64,000 nucleotides of DNA, from NCBI RefSeq assembly GCF_013359595.1, contig NZ_JABFMP010000014.1, positions 86,805 through 150,804 on the forward strand, given 5' to 3'. The notes under the pieces are model-generated. The model made no database searches. It saw only the letters and a program-made list of their open reading frames with translations, and had not been told where the DNA came from. Origin of the DNA: Pseudomonas sp. C1C7. GTDB lineage: Bacteria; Pseudomonadota; Gammaproteobacteria; Pseudomonadales; Pseudomonadaceae. Every line of letters begins with the position of its first letter. Within the stretch, counting starts at the first letter, position 1. Positions 61,083 to 64,000 of the stretch are shown here, piece after piece. The position numbers and the translations under genes were made by a program.

Positions 61083-61787
61083 ATGGCGCTACATCGCTTC
61101 GGCTTGCAACTCACAGCGCTGCTGTTGACGTCGGCCTTCATCACTACAGCCTACGCCGAAACGCTTGAGGCCGCGCTCGCCAAAGCCGCCCCAAATGCAA
61201 ATGCCAAGGTCATCGCCCTGGCCGTTCGCGCAACACAATGCTCCCGCGCTCAGAGCACTGTTCCGGCACAAAGATTAGCAGTCATCGACTACTCCCTGCC
61301 TTCGACCGAGCAACGCCTGTGGGTGTTCGATCTGAAGAAACGCAAACTGCTGTTCCACGAACTCGTCGCCCATGGCCGCAACAGCGGCGAAAACATGGCC
61401 ACCCTGTTCTCCAACCAGAACGAAAGCTTCGCCACCAGCATCGGTCTGTTCCGCACCCAGGAAAGCTATCGCGGCTCCAACGGCTACTCCCTGCGCATGG
61501 AAGGCCTGGAACCGGGCTTCAACGATAACGCCTTCGATCGGGCAATCGTCATTCACGGCGCACCGTACGTCAGCCCGGTCCTGGCCCGCGCCAACGGCCG
61601 CATCGGCAGAAGCCTGGGCTGCCCGGCCGTGCGCCCGGCCATCGCGCACAAGCTGATCGACTCGATGAAGGATGGGCAACTGCTGTTCTCCTACTACCCT
61701 GACCAGCGCTGGCTGAAGACCTCTTCCTACATTAACTGTGGGAGCGGCACCGTGGCGTCGTCGGAGAAGACTACAAAGCGCCAGTAA
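61083..61787 (+). CDS. Secreted YkuD_2-type L,D-transpeptidase-like protein
   Basis: A 234-residue exported protein with a signal peptide (MALHRFGLQLTALLLTSAFITTAYA). The catalytic domain of the YkuD_2 (murein L,D-transpeptidase catalytic domain family) contains LAVIDYSLPSTEQRLWVFDL, HGRNSGENMATLFSN, SSIGLF-like TSIGLFRTQESYRG, then IVIHGAPYVSP and GRSLGCPAVRP carrying His and Cys of the active site (about residues 158 and 180). The divergent YcbB-type gene suggests a shared peptidoglycan role. The N-terminal ~25 mature residues have no known domain. Confidence 0.87.
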   Translation: MALHRFGLQLTALLLTSAFITTAYAETLEAALAKAAPNANAKVIALAVRATQCSRAQSTVPAQRLAVIDYSLPSTEQRLWVFDLKKRKLLFHELVAHGRNSGENMATLFSNQNESFATSIGLFRTQESYRGSNGYSLRMEGLEPGFNDNAFDRAIVIHGAPYVSPVLARANGRIGRSLGCPAVRPAIAHKLIDSMKDGQLLFSYYPDQRWLKTSSYINCGSGTVASSEKTTKRQ

Positions 61788-61868
61788 GGCGCTTCCAGAA
61801 TCCGGCTTGCGTGATGATGATGGGGATGTGTTTCACTACAGCCCCCCTCTCACCAAAGCCGAATAACA

Positions 61869-62654
61869 ATGAAGAAAATCTACAGCAGCATGATGCTCAG
61901 CGGCCTCTTCGCCCTTTCGATGAGCACCCAGGCACAGGACAGCGCTCCCCATCTGGACAAGGTCGTGCAACAAGGCCAACTCCGCGTCTGCACCACCGGC
62001 GACTACAAGCCCTACACCTTCAAGGCCGAAAACGGCGAATACTCCGGCATCGACATCGCCATGGCCCGCTCGCTGGCCGACAGCCTTGGCGTCAAAGTCG
62101 AATGGGTGCCCACCACCTGGAAAACCCTGATGCCCGACATGCTCGCCGGCAAATGCGACATCGCCATGGGCGGCATCTCCGTCACCCTCGAACGACAGAA
62201 AAAAGCCTTCTTCAGCACCACCCTCGATGTCGACGGCAAAATCCCGCTGGTGCGCTGCGAAGACCAGTCCAAATACCAGAGCATTGAACAGATCAACCAA
62301 CCCTCCGTGCGCCTGGTGGAACCGGCCGGCGGCACCAACGAAGCCTTCGTCCACGCCTTCCTGCCCAAGGCGCAATTGCAGCTGCACGACAACGTCACCA
62401 TCTTCGAGCAGCTGCTGGAGAAAAAGGCGGACGTGATGATCACCGACGCTTCCGAGGCGCTGTATCAACAGAAGCTGAAACCGGGACTGTGTGCGGTCAA
62501 CCCGACGCAATACATGCAGTACGGCGAGAAGGCCTACCTTCTGCCGCGGGATGACATGACGTGGAAGTTGTATGTGGATCAGTGGCTGCATCTGGCCAAG
62601 GTCACAGGTACCTATCAAAAGGTACTGGGCGAGTGGATCGCCACCCCGAAATAA
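61869..62654 (+). CDS. Periplasmic cyclohexadienyl dehydratase-like protein (PheC-like)
   Basis: A 261-residue exported SBP-fold protein. A signal peptide (ending SMSTQA) precedes the mature start DSAPHLDKVVQQGQLRVCTTGDYKPYTF. Its blocks CTTGDYKPYTF, CDIAMGGISVTLERQKKAFFS, VEPAGGTNEAFV, MITDASEALYQ and EKAYLLPRDD follow PheC of P. aeruginosa closely as I recall it, including the Glu in the D-A-x-E-A motif that acts as general acid in that enzyme. PheC converts prephenate and arogenate in the periplasm. An amino-acid-binding role cannot be excluded. It lies 81 bp after the transpeptidase. Confidence 0.7.
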   Translation: MKKIYSSMMLSGLFALSMSTQAQDSAPHLDKVVQQGQLRVCTTGDYKPYTFKAENGEYSGIDIAMARSLADSLGVKVEWVPTTWKTLMPDMLAGKCDIAMGGISVTLERQKKAFFSTTLDVDGKIPLVRCEDQSKYQSIEQINQPSVRLVEPAGGTNEAFVHAFLPKAQLQLHDNVTIFEQLLEKKADVMITDASEALYQQKLKPGLCAVNPTQYMQYGEKAYLLPRDDMTWKLYVDQWLHLAKVTGTYQKVLGEWIATPK

Positions 62655-62661
62655 CTCGCCC

Positions 62662-62706
62662 CCTGTAGCAGCTGGCGAAGCCTGCGTCCGACTGCGAAGC
62701 AGTCTC
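62662..62706. repeat. GTAGCAGCTG-family repeat
   Basis: CTGTAGCAGCTGGCGAAGCCTGCG, followed by TCCGACTGCGAAGCAGTC, resembles the left arm of the long inverted repeat at 17497-17560. Only one arm is present. Confidence 0.6.
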
Positions 62707-62722
62707 CCCTCCTGAAACGCAA

Positions 62723-62744
62723 ACGGTGGAAATCACTCCACCGT
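62723..62744 (-). terminator. Terminator after the small lipoprotein gene
   Basis: ACGGTGGA/TCCACCGT stem with a 6-nt loop. On the minus strand it lies 13 bp after the lipoprotein stop and is followed by a short TTTGCGTTTC stretch. Confidence 0.5.
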
Positions 62745-62756
62745 CTGCGTCATCGA

Positions 62757-62978
62757 TCAATCGTCATGCAACAGCGCTGAACCGTACTCGCCATAACTGC
62801 TGCCGAGCGCACTGCCACGGAAGTTCATCTTGTTGGGATTGCTGTTGGTGGGCCCCGGGCCGAATCCACTGGGCACTACCGAGTCAGCCGAATAGCCGTG
62901 ATGGGTGCTGACACTGGAGCACGCGCTCAACAGCACGGCACCGGTGATCAGGGCGGCTTTGAGGAGGTTTGAAGTCAT
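62757..62978 (-). CDS. Small lipoprotein, unknown function
   Basis: A 73-residue protein with a type II signal peptide: a short basic start (MTSNLLKAALITGAVL) and the lipobox LLSACSS, with Cys at residue 20. The mature part is short and polar, with Gly/Ser/Asn and no further Cys. Serine after the lipobox Cys fits transport to the outer membrane. CAGGAGCAATAAAA precedes the ATG. No family is recognised. Confidence 0.75.
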   Translation of the reverse strand: MTSNLLKAALITGAVLLSACSSVSTHHGYSADSVVPSGFGPGPTNSNPNKMNFRGSALGSSYGEYGSALLHDD

Positions 62979-63236
62979 TTTTATTGCTCCTGAGGCTGGA
63001 GGCGTGGTGATTGGGATGGTGTCTTCATCCTAGATTGGGGAACGGGTGGGGATTGTGAAACCTGGCAGGGTGACAGCGTTGGTTCAGCTTTCGTTTCAGG
63101 AGCGTGGTAATCCAGCACCAGAGCAATGTGTGCTCATGGCGTGTCCTTGAGTTACAGGTAAGGCCCCGCGCTCGTCTTTGCCGAGCGTAGGCTGGCGCAC
63201 GATCCAGTTCCGGTGATGGTGTTAAAGCGCCGACAG

Positions 63237-64000
63237 TCATGCGATTTGTTCCACCTCAACCTGTCGCAAGCGTATGGCCTGTTCCAATTCGGGGGAGCGT
63301 TGAGCCCATTGTTCGGGAGGCAAGGGTTTGGACCATTCGATAATGGCGGGATTCGTCAGATCAGGTGGAGGTGCGAGCTTCCAAACCTGAAGCATCATGA
63401 CCAGAGGCGTACCCAAAAGAAAAATGGAGGCGAAGAACGAAAGTGCCTGACCAAACTCCTTGGCCATAAGGTGATCACGGAGGTCGACAAAAAAACCGTA
63501 CCAGACACCCCAGAAAATGCCCTTGCTTCCCAGTTTCCCACGAATGCCCTCCAGATCGTTTCCGAGTGGTATCGCGTCTGCCCCAACCTCCATATAGCTG
63601 CGCATACACTCCCAGAGGCACATCGCCGTTTCACCACCGCCACAACTGAACCCCAGGCTGAAGTCACGTTCCTTTTCGGGCGCATCGGGGTCGGGATTTC
63701 GAAAGCCCACCACCAACAGACCTTGAGTGATCTTGCCGTGCTGGCCGACAGAGTCCATCGCCACCGCTTGGGCTGTGACCTGCTCCCAAGGCACGATCCA
63801 GTAACGACCATCTTCGAATGGCACACAAACTTCACGGCGTTGACGGTTGAAGCGCACGGGAAGAGGCACAGGTTGAGTCAGACTGTGCAAAAGGATCAGT
63901 ATCGGGAAGCCGACCAGCACCAACGACATGATGACCGTACTCAAAAGCTTTTCAGCATTTCGATCGAGATAAATCATGAACAAGCACAGCAGCACCACCG
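63237..64000 (-). CDS. DUF6708-like membrane protein (5' end outside window or at edge)
   Basis: At least 253 residues, open to the window edge. The visible sequence has two N-terminal hydrophobic segments (MVLLCLFMIYL and LLSTVIMSLVLVGFPILILLHS), a polar domain with VPLPVRFNRQRREVCVPFEDGRYWIVPWEQV and RDFSLGFSCGGGETAMCLWECMRSYMEVG, then another hydrophobic segment (ALSFFASIFLLGTPLVMML) and a charged tail. The FNRQRREV block is like DUF6708 proteins found near type VI secretion genes. The GTG near 63998 may not be the true start. Function unknown. Confidence 0.5.
   Translation of the reverse strand, partial: VVLLCLFMIYLDRNAEKLLSTVIMSLVLVGFPILILLHSLTQPVPLPVRFNRQRREVCVPFEDGRYWIVPWEQVTAQAVAMDSVGQHGKITQGLLVVGFRNPDPDAPEKERDFSLGFSCGGGETAMCLWECMRSYMEVGADAIPLGNDLEGIRGKLGSKGIFWGVWYGFFVDLRDHLMAKEFGQALSFFASIFLLGTPLVMMLQVWKLAPPPDLTNPAIIEWSKPLPPEQWAQRSPELEQAIRLRQVEVEQIA

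Noticed and set aside
63025..63240. 71-codon minus-strand frame between the lipoprotein and the DUF6708-like gene
   Set aside because: No ribosome site, no hydrophobic or domain pattern, and it overlaps the 3' end of the DUF6708-like gene; treated as non-coding.

Overview
The window looks like chromosomal DNA of a fluorescent-group Pseudomonas. The GC content is high, REP-type repeats (GCGGGCAAGCCCGCTCC and GAGCAAGCTCGCTCC families) sit in many intergenic gaps, and the gene order leuC-leuD-methyltransferase-leuB-asd-asd2 and TetR-hydrolase / tRNA Glu-Ala x2 / gltX / emrAB / uvrB / aminotransferase matches conserved Pseudomonas synteny as I remember it. I see no integrase, transposase, phage gene, CRISPR array or replication origin. 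Assignments rest on motif reading and recall, because no database search was possible.

Layout. 1-6 kb: leucine and aspartate-semialdehyde genes on the minus strand, with a divergent LysR gene. 7-13 kb: a five-PAS GGDEF-EAL sensor, a structured RNA-like leader with a terminator, then a quinol NO reductase and an ibpA small heat-shock gene under a sigma32 promoter and ROSE-type leader. 13.5-17.4 kb: dusC, a thioesterase, a TetR-hydrolase pair and a duplicated tRNA-Ala/tRNA-Glu operon. 17.6-26.2 kb: gltX, an EmrAB-type pump, uvrB, an aromatic aminotransferase, a small membrane protein and tRNA-Asn. 26.2-34.4 kb: an AraC gene, a sugar-acid-like operon (MFS, FAH hydrolase, SDR, 2-hydroxyacid dehydrogenase), an Nramp-like carrier without the usual metal ligands, and a periplasmic lactonase-like propeller.

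34.5-52.7 kb is the most interesting part: an aromatic-catabolism island. It has two AraC/XylS regulators in tandem, an OprD-type porin, antABC (anthranilate 1,2-dioxygenase), a five-gene branched-chain-type ABC importer, a kynurenine-formamidase-like hydrolase, then a second two-subunit Rieske oxygenase with a different class of reductase. These are followed by an isochorismatase-fold protein that has lost its whole catalytic triad, an SDR and a dienelactone hydrolase fused to an NTF2-like domain. Sequence repeats with 21-22 bp periodicity before antA and before the second oxygenase operon suggest XylS-type control of both. The likely flow is outer-membrane uptake, ABC import, deformylation or other hydrolysis, ring dihydroxylation, then catechol-type metabolism outside the window. 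The substrate of the second oxygenase is unknown.

52.7-64 kb: a urate/xanthine-type permease, a BrnT/BrnA module whose toxin lacks a standard start codon, arylamine N-acetyltransferase, exonuclease III, a Gly/Ser-rich secreted protein, a DUF1254/DUF1214 protein, two divergent L,D-transpeptidases, a cyclohexadienyl-dehydratase-like periplasmic protein, a small lipoprotein and an incomplete DUF6708-like membrane protein.
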